Source: an uncultured Eubacteriales bacterium
GTDB taxonomy: Bacteria; Bacillota; Clostridia; Oscillospirales; CAG-272
Reading direction: 5' to 3'
Length of the DNA stretch: 64,000 nucleotides
Assembly (NCBI GenBank): GCA_934467415.1
Contig: CAKSLQ010000009.1
Location: forward strand, 45,533 to 109,532
A model generated the notes under the pieces. That model ran no database searches, was not told the DNA's origin, and worked only from the letters and a program-made list of their open reading frames with translations. A program made the position numbers and the translations under genes. Positions 47,838 to 55,486 of the stretch are shown here, piece by piece. Positions within the stretch are counted from its first letter, which is position 1, and each line of letters starts with the position of its first letter.

Positions 47838-47880
47838 GGGCTTTGCGAAATTTTTTTGAAAAAAGTTTGGGGGAGCGTAA

Positions 47881-48223
47881 GCCTCCCTTGTGCAAAGGGA
47901 GTGTGTCCCGGAACGCGATGCGTTCCTAATGAGTTTCCCTTGCGGGAAACATCATCGCCGACGGAGGGATTGTTACATGGCAAAGGTACAACCCCTCAGT
48001 CACCTAACGGTGACAGCTCCCCTTGCACAGGGGAGCCGAAATGACGCACAAACCCGGTAGGGGTCATGGCGCCCCCGGAACACGATGTGTTCCTAATGTG
48101 TTTCCCTTGCGGGAAACATCATCGGCGACGGAGGGATTGTTACATGGCAAAGGTACAACCCCTCAGTCACCTAACGGTGACAGCTCCCCTTGCACAGGGG
48201 AGCCGAAATGACGCACAAACCCG
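47881..48223. repeat. A-frame with E insert, tandemly duplicated
   Basis: The first copy (47881-48038) is an A-frame whose left slot holds an E insert (GGAACGCgatGCGTTCC, GTTTCCCttgcGGGAAAC). A 150-base direct duplication follows: 47907-48056 and 48074-48223, period 167. The second copy lacks the left terminal hairpin and joins a C palindrome instead. The copies differ at about four bases; two of these (G to A and C to T) fall at paired positions of the same stem, giving GGAACACgatGTGTTCC. Confidence 0.9.
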
Positions 48224-48244
48224 CATCGTGCACAATCTACCTTT

Positions 48245-48445
48245 TTACCTCCCTCGTTGAGGGAGGTGTCGCCGAACGGCGACGGAAGGAGTTTTGCACA
48301 TAGCAAAAACTCCCCCAGTCACCTAACGGTGACAGCCCCCTCACCGAGGGGGCTGAAGATGTGCACACATCCGTACACATTCTAATACAGCTTCCCCCAA
48401 GGGAAGCCTAAGACGCGGCAGGCGACCGATGGTCGCCCCTACGGT
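48245..48445. repeat. A-frame variant, B hairpin and C palindrome
   Basis: 48245-48353: CTCCCTCGTTGAGGGAG, slot GTCGCCgaaCGGCGAC, core GGAAGGAGTTTTGC...GCAAAAACTCCCCC, slot GTCACCtaacGGTGAC, CCCCCTCACCGAGGGGG. 48388-48412: B terminal hairpin. 48419-48445: C palindrome. These and the duplication above fill 47838-48450; a GGGGGAAACTTTCGTACACG hairpin (48507-48541) may terminate the oxidoreductase operon. Confidence 0.8.
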
Positions 48446-48506
48446 TAGAATATTTGCTTTGCAGAAAAATTGACCTCTCCCTTTTTTCAAAGTCCTTTGA
48501 AAGGGG

Positions 48507-48543
48507 TACGGGGGAAACTTTCGTACACGAAAGTTTCCCCCGT
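48507..48543 (-). terminator. hairpin after the oxidoreductase operon
   Basis: GGGGGAAACTTTCGT/ACGAAAGTTTCCCCC followed on the plus strand by CGTTTTC. It lies about 10 bases past the minus-strand stop; on the minus strand the following bases are not T-rich, so it may work weakly. Confidence 0.5.
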
Positions 48544-48552
48544 TTTCATTCC

Positions 48553-49539
48553 TTATCTAACTTTCAGCACAACCTTGCCGACATTCTCCCCACGTTCGAG
48601 GATAGCATGTGCCGCCTCGGCCTCGGTGATGGGCAGGACCTTGTAGATCGTCGGGCGAACCTCGCCGGTGTCGATCTTCGGCCAGACGTCCTTGACGAGC
48701 GTCGCGAGCAGCTTTGCCTTGAACTCCGGCTTCTTCGAGCGGAGCGTGCTGCCGATGAGGCGCACATTGAGGACGTACAGCTTCTTCAGGTCAACCTCGG
48801 TGATGTCGCCAGCGAGGGTGGCAATCATGATCCAGCGTCCGCCGTAGCGCATGTACTGGAGGCACTTGCCCTGGATGCTGCCGCCGAGGCAGTCGATCGC
48901 AACGTCGATCGGGTGACCCGCGTCGCGCTCCTCCTCGAGCACCTTCACGATGTCTTCCTTTCTCGAGTTGACCACGCGGTCAGCGCCGAGATGCTCGATG
49001 CGGTCGATCACGCTGTCCTCGATGACCGTGGTGATGACGCGCGCGCCGAATGCCTTCGCCATCGGGATGACGACGCTGGCAAGGCCGCTTGCACCTGCGT
49101 GCATCAGCAGCGTGTCGCCCGCCTTCAGCCCGCCCTCGATGAAGAGGTTGAGGTACGCGGTGGCAAACGCCTCCGGGATCGCCGCCGCTTCTTCAAACGA
49201 GCAGCTCTCCGGAACGGGCATCAGCATGTCGTACTTGACGTTGGCGTATTCGGCGTAGCCGCCGCCGCCGAGCAGCGCGCAGACCTTGTCGCCGATCTTC
49301 CAGGAGGACTTCTTCTTTGCTTCCTCGCCGAGCTCCACGATCACGCCCGCGATCTCAAGCCCCATCCATTCGGGGCAGCCGGGCGGGGGCGGATAGTCGC
49401 CCGCGCGCTGCATCAGGTCGGCGCGGTTCAGCGCCGCGGCGTGGATCTCGACCAGTGCGTCCTCGGGGCCGACGACCGGGTTCGGCACGTCCGACCAGTT
49501 GAGCGCGTTGGTGTCTTTGTCGATCAGAATCGCTTTCAT
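48553..49539 (-). CDS. NAD(P)H:quinone oxidoreductase (MDR, PIG3-like)
   Basis: 328 residues from MKAILIDKDTNALNWSDVPN, behind AAGGAAGG. NRADLMQRAGDYPPPPGCPE followed by WMGLEIAGVI is the PIG3/QOR-type N-terminal signature. The Rossmann region (LLMHAGASGLASVVIPMAKA) carries the NADPH-binding loop. It lacks the zinc ligands of alcohol dehydrogenases. Last gene of a three-gene operon; a joint role with the upstream Gfo/Idh/MocA and MDR enzymes in catabolism of a polyol or sugar derivative is inference. Confidence 0.9.
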   Translation of the reverse strand: MKAILIDKDTNALNWSDVPNPVVGPEDALVEIHAAALNRADLMQRAGDYPPPPGCPEWMGLEIAGVIVELGEEAKKKSSWKIGDKVCALLGGGGYAEYANVKYDMLMPVPESCSFEEAAAIPEAFATAYLNLFIEGGLKAGDTLLMHAGASGLASVVIPMAKAFGARVITTVIEDSVIDRIEHLGADRVVNSRKEDIVKVLEEERDAGHPIDVAIDCLGGSIQGKCLQYMRYGGRWIMIATLAGDITEVDLKKLYVLNVRLIGSTLRSKKPEFKAKLLATLVKDVWPKIDTGEVRPTIYKVLPITEAEAAHAILERGENVGKVVLKVR

Positions 49540-49571
49540 AGTGTCTGTTCCTTCCTTTCTTTGTCGGCCGC

Positions 49572-50591
49572 TCACAGAACGGTCGGGGTCTTGAAGTCGA
49601 CATCAAAGCCGCAGGCCGCCAGAATCATCTTCTGGAGCTGAAGCTCGTAGTCGTAGTCGAAGGGGTTCTTCTTCGTGCCGCGGATGTAGGCGGCGAAGTC
49701 ATGCAGCATCACGTCGTAGCGGCCGGTCGGCTTCTGGAACGGGATCTCCGCCTTGACATCGTTGTAGATGTTGTTGCCGGTCATGCGGCGGTCCGCAAAG
49801 GTCATCTTCGTCGGGTTCTCCAGCGGCTTGATCTCGACCGAGCCCTCTCTGCCGCAGAGCACAAACTGGCGTCTGCCGTAGCCGTTGACCTCGGTGGAGT
49901 TGATGCGCACGGTCGCCACAAACTTGGGGTACTTCAGCACGGCAAAGGTGTTGTCCAGCACGCCGTCCAGGATGAAGCCCGACTTGTTGTGCATCGGGAT
50001 GATCTCGTCCGGCACGCCCGCGACGCTGTAGATCAGGTCGATCAGGTGGCAGCCGAGCCAGAACATGTTGCCGCCCTTGAAGCCGGACAGCAGCTTGTTG
50101 ACGCGCATGTCGTGCTGCGTGCTCATCTGCGCGTCGATCGCGGTGATCTCGCCGATGCGGCCGTCGTTTACCAGGTCGTGCATGTAGAGCACGGCGGGAT
50201 TGTAGCGGTACATGTAGCCGAGCTGTACAACGAGGTTCTTGCGCTTCGCGTCGCGGAGCATGTGCTCGTAGGCGGCGATGTCTTCTCCGCCCGGCTTGTC
50301 GAGGTGAACGTGTACGCCGTGGTCGATGCAGCGCTGCGCTGCGGCGACGCTTTCCAGCTCGTAGCCCTCGCAGAGGACGGCGTCGAGGCCGGGGACGGCG
50401 AACAGCTCTTCCTCGGTCATCACCGGCACGTCGCCGTAGACCTTGTCGTTCTTGATTTTTTCCGCAACCGCGGGCGACTCGGGCACGATGCCCACGATCT
50501 CAAAGAGGTCGGGGAACTTCTTCGCGCCCTCAAGCTTGGCGCGGCTGTGGTCGTGCCGCGTGCCGATATGGCCGAGTTTAATCTTTTCCAT
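49572..50591 (-). CDS. Gfo/Idh/MocA-family oxidoreductase
   Basis: 339 residues. The N-terminal Rossmann fold starts MEKIKLGHIGTRHDHSRAKL, and the family motif GVHVHLDKPGGEDIAAYEHM (EKPxG-like) follows at about residue 95. The C-terminal half shows NMFWLGCHLIDLIYSVAG, where the His is the usual active-site position. Members oxidise or reduce sugars, inositols and related alcohols with NAD(P). RBS AAGGAGAA. Flanked closely by the two MDR-type enzymes on the same strand. Confidence 0.92.
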   Translation of the reverse strand: MEKIKLGHIGTRHDHSRAKLEGAKKFPDLFEIVGIVPESPAVAEKIKNDKVYGDVPVMTEEELFAVPGLDAVLCEGYELESVAAAQRCIDHGVHVHLDKPGGEDIAAYEHMLRDAKRKNLVVQLGYMYRYNPAVLYMHDLVNDGRIGEITAIDAQMSTQHDMRVNKLLSGFKGGNMFWLGCHLIDLIYSVAGVPDEIIPMHNKSGFILDGVLDNTFAVLKYPKFVATVRINSTEVNGYGRRQFVLCGREGSVEIKPLENPTKMTFADRRMTGNNIYNDVKAEIPFQKPTGRYDVMLHDFAAYIRGTKKNPFDYDYELQLQKMILAACGFDVDFKTPTVL

Positions 50592-50621
50592 GGTCGATTC
50601 TCCTTATATGCTTTTGTCTTA

Positions 50622-51650
50622 TCAGCGCATCTTCGTCCAGTCAAACTGAACGACGAGCGGGAAGTTTTTCTCGTTGACGAGGCGGGTGTAGACCGCGGGC
50701 GCTTCCTCGGGCAGGTGCGTCTCGGCGATCATGTCCTTGAAGCGGAGGCGGCCGCCGCGCAGCAGCTTGAAGATGCCGTACAGCTCGTCGTCATAGCACC
50801 AGTAGCCGGGTGCGGACTCCCGGTTCGGGCGGGCGGCCGTGTGCGCGCCGACCAGCGTGATGCCGGGGAAATGCACCTTTCTGTAGTAGTCGATGGTGAA
50901 GTCGGAATTTCGCGTGCAGCCGAGCAGCGAGACGCGGCCGAACTTCGCCATGCAGTCGAGCACCTGGTCGAGCGCCTTGCCGCTGCCGGTGACCTCGACG
51001 GCGACGTTGACGCCCTTGCCGTCGGTGACCTTCTTCACGTTCTCGACAAAGTCGGGCGCGAAGGGGTCAAAGGTGTAGTCGGCGCCCATCTTCTCGGCGT
51101 ATGCGCGGCGCTCGGCGATCGGGTCGACCGCGATGACCGGCGCGCAGCCTGCCGCGCGGCAGAACTGCACCGCCAGCTGGCCGAGCAGACCGAGCCCCAT
51201 GACGATGGCGCTCTCGCCGAACTCGGGGCGCGTCTTGCGCAGACCCGCTGCCGGGAAGGTCGCGATGACCGACATGGCCGCTTCTTCAAACGAGATTGAG
51301 TCGTCGAGGATCTTGATCGCCTTGCTCTCGTGGACGAGGCTGTATTTGGTATGTACGCCGAAGCAGACGACCACGCGGTCGCCCACCTTCACGCGGGTGA
51401 CGCGGCTGCCGACCTTGATGACCGTGCCTGCCGCGCTGTAGCCCAGCTTGCGGGGGAAGCCGTGTGTGTGTGCCGCATCGCGTCCGGGCGCGATGTTCAT
51501 GTCGCCGATGATGTTGGCGCGCTCGGTGCCGGGGCTGATCGTGGAGAAAGCCACATCCACCAGCACATCGGATTCGCCCGGTTCGCCGGTCGGCACATCG
51601 ACCAGCTCCGCCGTGTTCGGGGCGGTGAAAATGATCTGTTTGTTGTTCAT
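50622..51650 (-). CDS. medium-chain dehydrogenase without zinc ligands
   Basis: 342 residues from MNNKQIIFTAPNTAELVDVP behind GAGGGAAAG. The GroES-like part has VAFSTISPGTERANIIGDMN where zinc enzymes have a catalytic Cys, and the four structural Cys are absent. The Rossmann part (IVMGLGLLGQLAVQFCRAAG) is intact. SPGTE-type MDR enzymes often accompany Gfo/Idh/MocA proteins, sometimes fused as bi-domain oxidoreductases, which fits the next gene. It is first in the operon. Confidence 0.9.
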   Translation of the reverse strand: MNNKQIIFTAPNTAELVDVPTGEPGESDVLVDVAFSTISPGTERANIIGDMNIAPGRDAAHTHGFPRKLGYSAAGTVIKVGSRVTRVKVGDRVVVCFGVHTKYSLVHESKAIKILDDSISFEEAAMSVIATFPAAGLRKTRPEFGESAIVMGLGLLGQLAVQFCRAAGCAPVIAVDPIAERRAYAEKMGADYTFDPFAPDFVENVKKVTDGKGVNVAVEVTGSGKALDQVLDCMAKFGRVSLLGCTRNSDFTIDYYRKVHFPGITLVGAHTAARPNRESAPGYWCYDDELYGIFKLLRGGRLRFKDMIAETHLPEEAPAVYTRLVNEKNFPLVVQFDWTKMR

Positions 51651-51721
51651 GCTCTTTCCCTCATTCTCTCCTTGCATTTGCGCGGACGTGCGGACGTGCC
51701 GCGCTTTTTTTCCCTGCAATC

Positions 51722-51751
51722 ATTATAGCCCCCGCGGGGCGGGAGTGTCAA
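51722..51751 (-). promoter_or_regulatory. promoter of the oxidoreductase operon
   Basis: TTGACA (51746-51751), 18-base spacer, TATAAT (51722-51727) on the minus strand, about 70 bases before the first start codon. Confidence 0.82.
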
Positions 51752-52235
51752 GACGGCGTGAACAAATTTACTGTCATTTCCGTGCAAAAAATCATTTTCT
51801 TTTTTTGAAAATTCGTATAGAAATTGCACGTTCTCCGCTTTTTTACGCCGCCGACGGGCGTTTTACGCGCGGCGCACGACCCGAAACGGTGTAAAAAATT
51901 AAACTCCGGGGTGCGGGAAAAGCGGCGGGAAAAGGAAGAAAAGCGGCGGGACGGCGGTGTGCGCCGCCGTGTGCAAAAAAGGCGGCTGTATCGGAAGTGC
52001 GGGGTGCGGATCGGAAAGGACAAATGCGCGGCAGGCAAGAAAAAGAGCGGCGGATCGCCGTCCGCCGCTGCAAAGGCGCGCCGCCGCGCAAAATACGCTT
52101 GCATTTTCCGCGCGTTTTTGATACTATATATTTAAGGAAGATTTGCACAGAGGGAATGGGCGGAGCGCGCAAGCGACGCACAGACCATAGGGCGGGGGCT
52201 TGACGACCGGCACCTGTGCACAAACAACTCTTTTT
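51752..52235. other. gene-free stretch, nothing recognised
   Basis: About 480 bases with no ORF that I can support and no RNA gene that I recognise. It is a mixture of GC-rich purine runs (GCGGGAAAAG, GGCGGGACGGCGG) and short A/T tracts. Only the operon promoter at its left edge is clear. Confidence 0.5.
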
Positions 52236-52401
52236 ACCTCCCTCGGTGAGGGAGGTGGCGCGTAGCGCCGGAAGGAGTCTTGCTCTCTGCAAAACTCCCC
52301 CAGTCGCCGTCCCTCGCCGAGGGGGCTGAAAATTTTACAGAGCAAAGAAACAACCCCTCAGTCGGCTTACGCCGACAGCTCCCCTTACACAGGGGAGCCG
52401 A
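52236..52401. repeat. A-frame variant followed by A right half
   Basis: 52236-52327: CTCCCTCGGTGAGGGAG, slot GGCGCgtaGCGCC, core GGAAGGAGTCTTGC...GCAAAACTCCCCC, truncated right end CCCTCGCCGAGGGGG. 52334-52401: orphan A right half, AACAACCCCTC, slot GTCGGCttaCGCCGAC, CTCCCCTTACACAGGGGAG. Confidence 0.82.
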
Positions 52402-52410
52402 ATTTTCCCC

Positions 52411-53001
52411 TCACAGCACCTCCAGCGTCACATCGTCCGCGAGGGCGTACCCCTCGCCGCGGCGGGCGCGGATGATCTCGCCGGGGAGAATACGGCCGAG
52501 CTTTTTGCGCAGATAGCAGATATACACGTCCGCTACGTTGCCCGCCGCAGAGCCGAACAGCGCGGCGGCGTCCGCCCGCGAGAGCGCGCCGCTTTTGCCG
52601 AGCGCGGCCAGCATGGCGCATTCGCGCGCCGAGAGCCGCACCTCGCCCCCCGCGCCGCCGACGCGGCGCGAGGCCGTGTTCAGCGTGAGCGCGCGCGAAA
52701 ACGGCGTCGGCGCGGCGGTCAGCCGTGCGGCCAGCTGTGCACGGAACAGGGCGAGGTCAAACGGATAGAGCAGAAACAGCGTGTCCGCGGTCTCGTTTTG
52801 CCGTTCGGCGGCGCGCAGCCGTTCCTCGTCGCGGGAAAAGGCGATGCCGCCGGACAGGCCGTCCGCCGCGTCGAGATCGCAGACGATCAGCCGTGCGTCG
52901 GCCGCCTCCCGCCCGTATGCGGCGGAGAAGCCTGCCGCCCGCGCTTCGAGCGCCAGCGCCCGCCCGAGCCGCACGTCCGATGTGCGAATGTAAATGTCCA
53001 T
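52411..53001 (-). CDS. OmpR-type winged-helix regulator with degenerate receiver
   Basis: 196 residues. The first 100 look like a shortened receiver: LIVCDLDAADG could hold the phospho-acceptor region, but the usual acidic pocket and the Lys of the switch are not evident. From about 105 to 190 there is a Trans_reg_C winged helix: LSARECAMLAALGKSGALSR, then ADVYICYLRKKLGRI and RARRGEGYALA, which fit the recognition helix and wing. No histidine kinase is adjacent. Probably a DNA-binding regulator that works without classical phosphorylation. Confidence 0.82.
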   Translation of the reverse strand: MDIYIRTSDVRLGRALALEARAAGFSAAYGREAADARLIVCDLDAADGLSGGIAFSRDEERLRAAERQNETADTLFLLYPFDLALFRAQLAARLTAAPTPFSRALTLNTASRRVGGAGGEVRLSARECAMLAALGKSGALSRADAAALFGSAAGNVADVYICYLRKKLGRILPGEIIRARRGEGYALADDVTLEVL

Positions 53002-53106
53002 GCCGTCACCCCGCTTTTTCTAATAGTTTAACGTTTTTCTGCCGCGATGTCAAGCGGTGGATTATAAGCAGCGAGTTCAGTCTGCCGCCGTGCGCAATCT
53101 ATCTTT

Positions 53107-53221
53107 GCCTCCCTTGTGTAAAGGGAGGTGGCGCGCGGAGCGTGACGGAGGGATTGTTACAGAGATAAAGAACAACCCCTCAGGCGTGTTCCACGCCAGC
53201 TCCCCTTGCACAGGGGAGCCG
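53107..53221. repeat. A-frame repeat before the DUF559 gene
   Basis: CTCCCTTGTGTAAAGGGAG, slot GCGCgcggaGCGTG (poorly paired), GAGGGATTGTT...AACAACCCCTC, slot GGCGTGttcCACGCC, CTCCCCTTGCACAGGGGAG. The last 18 bases (CACAGGGGAGCCGAAAAT) are duplicated at 53233-53250. Confidence 0.88.
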
Positions 53222-53277
53222 AAAATGCATCGCACAGGGGAGCCGAAAATGCATCCGGCAAAAGGAGGACTTGTGTC

Positions 53278-53655
53278 ATGGAAAGAAAACACAACCAAGA
53301 TATAGTGCCACTTGCAAAAGAACTGCGCAAAAACATGACCAAGGAAGAACGGCATCTTTGGTATGATTATTTGCGGGATTACCCGGTTCGCTTTTGCCGG
53401 CAAAAAGTGCTCGGAAAATTCATTGCGGATTTTTACTGTGCACGGGCTAAATTGGTGGTTGAATTGGACGGTCAATACCACCGGGAAGAAGAAACCGTTC
53501 GGAAAGATGCTGAGCGAACGGCGTTTTTGAATAGTTATGACCTGCTCGTGTGCAGAGTCCCCAATAGGGAGATTCATCGGGATTTCAAATCTGTTTGTGA
53601 AAGAATAGATGCGTTGGTGCAGCAGCGGCTGAAAAACAACCCCTCAGTCGGCTAA
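53278..53655 (+). CDS. DUF559 endonuclease-like protein
   Basis: 125 residues from the ATG behind AAAGGAGGA. KELRKNMTKEERHLWYDYLR is the DUF559 opening. GKFIADFYCARAKLVVELDG then QYHREEE contains the D...E-x-D-G-x-x-H pattern of very-short-patch-repair-like nucleases, with the D-x21-ExD-type acidic residues in place. The C-terminal LLVCRVPNREI strand is also typical. The final codons (NNPSVG, stop) lie inside an A-frame right half, so the natural end has been replaced. The gene is clearly AT-richer than its neighbours, which suggests recent acquisition. Confidence 0.88.
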   Translation: MERKHNQDIVPLAKELRKNMTKEERHLWYDYLRDYPVRFCRQKVLGKFIADFYCARAKLVVELDGQYHREEETVRKDAERTAFLNSYDLLVCRVPNREIHRDFKSVCERIDALVQQRLKNNPSVG

Positions 53656-53690
53656 CGCCGACAGCTCCCCTTGCACAGGGGAGCCGTACA
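53636..53690. repeat. A right half overlapping the DUF559 3' end
   Basis: AACAACCCCTC, slot GTCGGCtaacGCCGAC, CTCCCCTTGCACAGGGGAG. It supplies the last six codons and the stop of the DUF559 frame. Confidence 0.88.
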
Positions 53691-53725
53691 AGCCTTCGCA
53701 AGCGCGTCCGTGCGGATCTATCTTC

Positions 53726-54076
53726 GCCTCCCTTGTGCAAAGGGAGGTGTCATGCGGAGCATGACGGAGGGATTGTTACAAAGCAAAGGAACAACCCCTC
53801 AGTCAACTTCGTTGACAGCTCCCCTTGCACAGGGGAGCCGAAAACACGCACATGCTTTGTAGAGACCGGCGTCCTCGACGGTCAGCATCCGCTACAGCAC
53901 AAACGGACCGTCATGCGCCGTCTGTCTCCCGCCGCGCGCGTGCGTTGCAAACAAGCCTCCCTTGTGCAAAGGGAGGTGTCATGCGGAGCATGACGGAGGG
54001 ATTGTTACAGAGCCACGGACAAACGCCGCGAGACGCATCGCGTCTCGTACAGCTCTCCCCCAAGGGGGAAGCCCAA
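53726..54076. repeat. A-frame repeat and A/B hybrid with F insert
   Basis: 53726-53840: A-frame with slots TCATGcggagCATGA and GTCAACttcGTTGAC. 53956-54076: A left half with the same TCATGcggagCATGA slot and GAGGGATTGTT, joined to an F hairpin CGAGACGCatcGCGTCTCG and a B-type terminal hairpin CTCCCCCAAGGGGGAAG. No A right half follows. These account for the gap 53656-54119. Confidence 0.86.
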
Positions 54077-54119
54077 TGAGCGCATTTCGCCCACAACGCC
54101 CCACGAAAGGAGAAACACC

Positions 54120-54944
54120 ATGGAAAAGATCATTGCCCTGCCCGAGGAGGCGGAGGAGGCGCGGACGCGCCTGCCGATCGTGCCGATCGCATTCGGCAGC
54201 GGCGGCAAATGCCCGTCTGCCGACGAGGCGCACCTGCTTCTCTCGGTGTGCGCGGGCAGCCTCTCCTATACCGACGCCTCCGGCGAGGAGACCGCCGACG
54301 AGGGGCAGCTCCTGTTCGTCCGCCGCGGGCATGTGCTGCCCGACCTTGCGCCCTCCGCCGACTTCGACTGCGAATTTGTGCTGTTCGACGCCGCGGAGGA
54401 TTTCCTTGCGCACCTTGAGCTCGACGATATCTCGACGGGCGAGGTCGGCGAGGGCTGCGGCCTCAGCGCCGTCGCCAAAATGAGCGTCTACGCGCTCGAA
54501 TACTACCACGACTGCCTCAAGATCTGCGCGGCGGTCTATGCGGCGCTGGCCAAGATCGCGCGCGACCGCATGATCTCGAAGCTGGAGCGCTTCGACTCCC
54601 TCTCCGAGCGCCTGTCCCCCGCCATTTTGCAGATCGAGCAGCGCTACGGCGAGGCGCTCACCGTGCCGATGCTGGCGCATGCCTGCGCCATGGGCGAGAG
54701 CCATTTTTCCCGCGCGTTCAAGCAGGTGTACGGTACGTCGCCCATCCGGTATCTCATCCGCGTGCGCATCGAGGCGGCCAAGGTGCTGCTGGCCGACACC
54801 GATCTGCCGCTCGAGGAGATCGCAAAGCGCTGCGGCTTCGGGACGACGAAGTATTTCGGCGATATGCTGCGGCGGCACGAGCACGTTTCCCCGCGCGAGC
54901 TGCGCGCCATGTACCGCAGTATGACGCAGGTGAGCTTCTTCTGA
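54120..54944 (+). CDS. AraC-family transcriptional regulator
   Basis: 274 residues. Residues 1-130 resemble a cupin-type ligand domain (LLLSVCAGSLSYTDASGEET, then DEGQLLFVRRGHVL). The C-terminal double helix-turn-helix spans about 170-270: ALTVPMLAHACAMGESHFSR, then AFKQVYGTSPIRYLIRVRIE, LLADTDLPLEEIAKRCGFG and TTKYFGDMLRRHEHVSPREL. That is the AraC pattern with both recognition helices intact. It may sense a sugar or aromatic ligand. It is a possible regulator of the oxidoreductase operon 2.5 kb away, but nothing in the sequence proves it. RBS AAAGGAGA. Confidence 0.92.
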   Translation: MEKIIALPEEAEEARTRLPIVPIAFGSGGKCPSADEAHLLLSVCAGSLSYTDASGEETADEGQLLFVRRGHVLPDLAPSADFDCEFVLFDAAEDFLAHLELDDISTGEVGEGCGLSAVAKMSVYALEYYHDCLKICAAVYAALAKIARDRMISKLERFDSLSERLSPAILQIEQRYGEALTVPMLAHACAMGESHFSRAFKQVYGTSPIRYLIRVRIEAAKVLLADTDLPLEEIAKRCGFGTTKYFGDMLRRHEHVSPRELRAMYRSMTQVSFF

Positions 54945-54956
54945 GGGGGCATCTAA

Positions 54957-55304
54957 GCCTTCCCCCTTGGGGGAAGGTGGTGCGATAGCACCGGATGAGG
55001 GGTAGCCATTCGTCAGAATGGCGTCTCTACAGCACAGAACGAGGCTGCACAGACGGATGCTTACGCATCCTACCCCTCATCAGTCAACTTCGTTGACAGC
55101 TTCCCCCACGGGGGAAGCCTAAGAGACACCGTAGGGATGACCACCCATCGCCCGCCGTCCAAGCCTTCCCCAGCGGGGGAAGGGGGACCGCTTGCGGTGG
55201 ATGAGGTGTCATGCAGACTGCCGGCATAGCATAGTGCGATGCTTTGCTTTCATCAACCCCTCAGTCACCTGTCGGTGACAGCTCCCCTTGCACAGGGGAG
55301 CCGA
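54957..55304. repeat. B-frame with D core, and B/A hybrid
   Basis: 54957-55120: B-frame with slots GGTGCgataGCACC and GTCAACttcGTTGAC around a D core. 55163-55304: B left half (terminal CTTCCCCAGCGGGGGAAG, slot ACCGCttGCGGT, GATGAGG, standard B core) joined to an A right half (ACCCCTC, slot GTCACCtgtCGGTGAC, CTCCCCTTGCACAGGGGAG). The remaining DNA before the PFOR promoter holds no feature that I can support. Confidence 0.86.
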
Positions 55305-55401
55305 AGAAAGCCCCCTCAAATCCCTGCCGAAGCGACATGCATTTTCCCCGCTTTTTCGGCGCATTTCCGTATTTTTTCTGTAAAAAAAGCGGCGTTATCC
55401 C

Positions 55402-55430
55402 TTTACAAGCGCCCTGTTGAATGCTATAAT
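55402..55430 (+). promoter_or_regulatory. promoter of the PFOR gene
   Basis: TTTACA (55402-55407), 17-base spacer, TATAAT (55425-55430), about 55 bases before the start codon. An A/T-rich leader ends in CGGAGG. Confidence 0.85.
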
Positions 55431-55486
55431 ATGCAGAGATATTGATATTTTTAATACAATATATTTTTTTCGGAGGTATTTTCCAA

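Noticed and set aside
47856..48211. Two paralogous ORFs of 62 codons
   Set aside because: They are translations of the duplicated repeat; the reading frames depend on hairpin sequences and lack ribosome sites.
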